Below, in pieces: positions 58,445-64,000 of a stretch of 64,000 nucleotides of DNA. The position numbers and the translations under genes are program-made. Each line of letters starts with the position of its first letter. The first letter of the stretch is position 1. The notes beneath the pieces are model-generated. The model was not told the DNA's origin. It ran no database searches and saw nothing but the letters and a program-made list of their open reading frames with translations. This stretch comes from Lachnospiraceae bacterium (GTDB taxonomy: Bacteria > Bacillota > Clostridia > Lachnospirales > Lachnospiraceae): assembly GCA_014804695.1 (NCBI GenBank), contig JAAUZJ010000011.1, forward strand, positions 183,874 to 247,873. Reading direction: 5' to 3'.

Positions 58445-64000
<5,556 letters not shown>

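Overview
The window looks like a Lachnospiraceae/Clostridia-type chromosome segment (inferred from gene content and codon style only). Left flank (1-9.4 kb) is housekeeping: TrmL (5' truncated), a histidine kinase/response regulator pair, MutS2, a PDZ protein with a degenerate HtrA fold, YhaM and an RlmD-type methylase. About 9.5-26.2 kb is an accessory defence island with a degraded toxin-antitoxin-like remnant, an XRE regulator and a compact operon: Vsr, Z1-domain helicase-like protein, MORC/MutL-like GHKL ATPase, two hypotheticals, PD-(D/E)XK nuclease, and an m5C methyltransferase with C-terminal winged-helix repeats. Next comes the most interesting locus, a tightly coupled two-gene unit (20483-25343). 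It encodes a divergent thymidine/pyrimidine-nucleoside phosphorylase homologue that keeps the base-binding residues but has lost the phosphate/catalytic Lys-His. It is followed by a 1240-aa zinc-ribbon + kinase-like + P-loop NTPase + C-terminal Rossmann-like protein. I propose this as a candidate undescribed conflict/defence system. The island ends in a Schlafen/AlbA_2 fragment fused to an IS66 tnpA remnant, and then a candidate small RNA. The rest includes GLUG/LysM, macrodomain, GGDEF, Spx-like and two AAA_14/DUF4143 ATPase genes, and a sulfur-mobilisation cluster with a perfect 14-bp palindrome centred on its promoter. It also includes a BceRS-like RR/ABC/HK set, an exosortase K + VIT/vWA substrate pair, two-component genes, a fused amidase/polysaccharide deacetylase, AraC + two ABC exporters, and a very large GH53 galactanase running off the right edge behind a LacI-type double operator. 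No rRNA, tRNA or CRISPR array was recognised.
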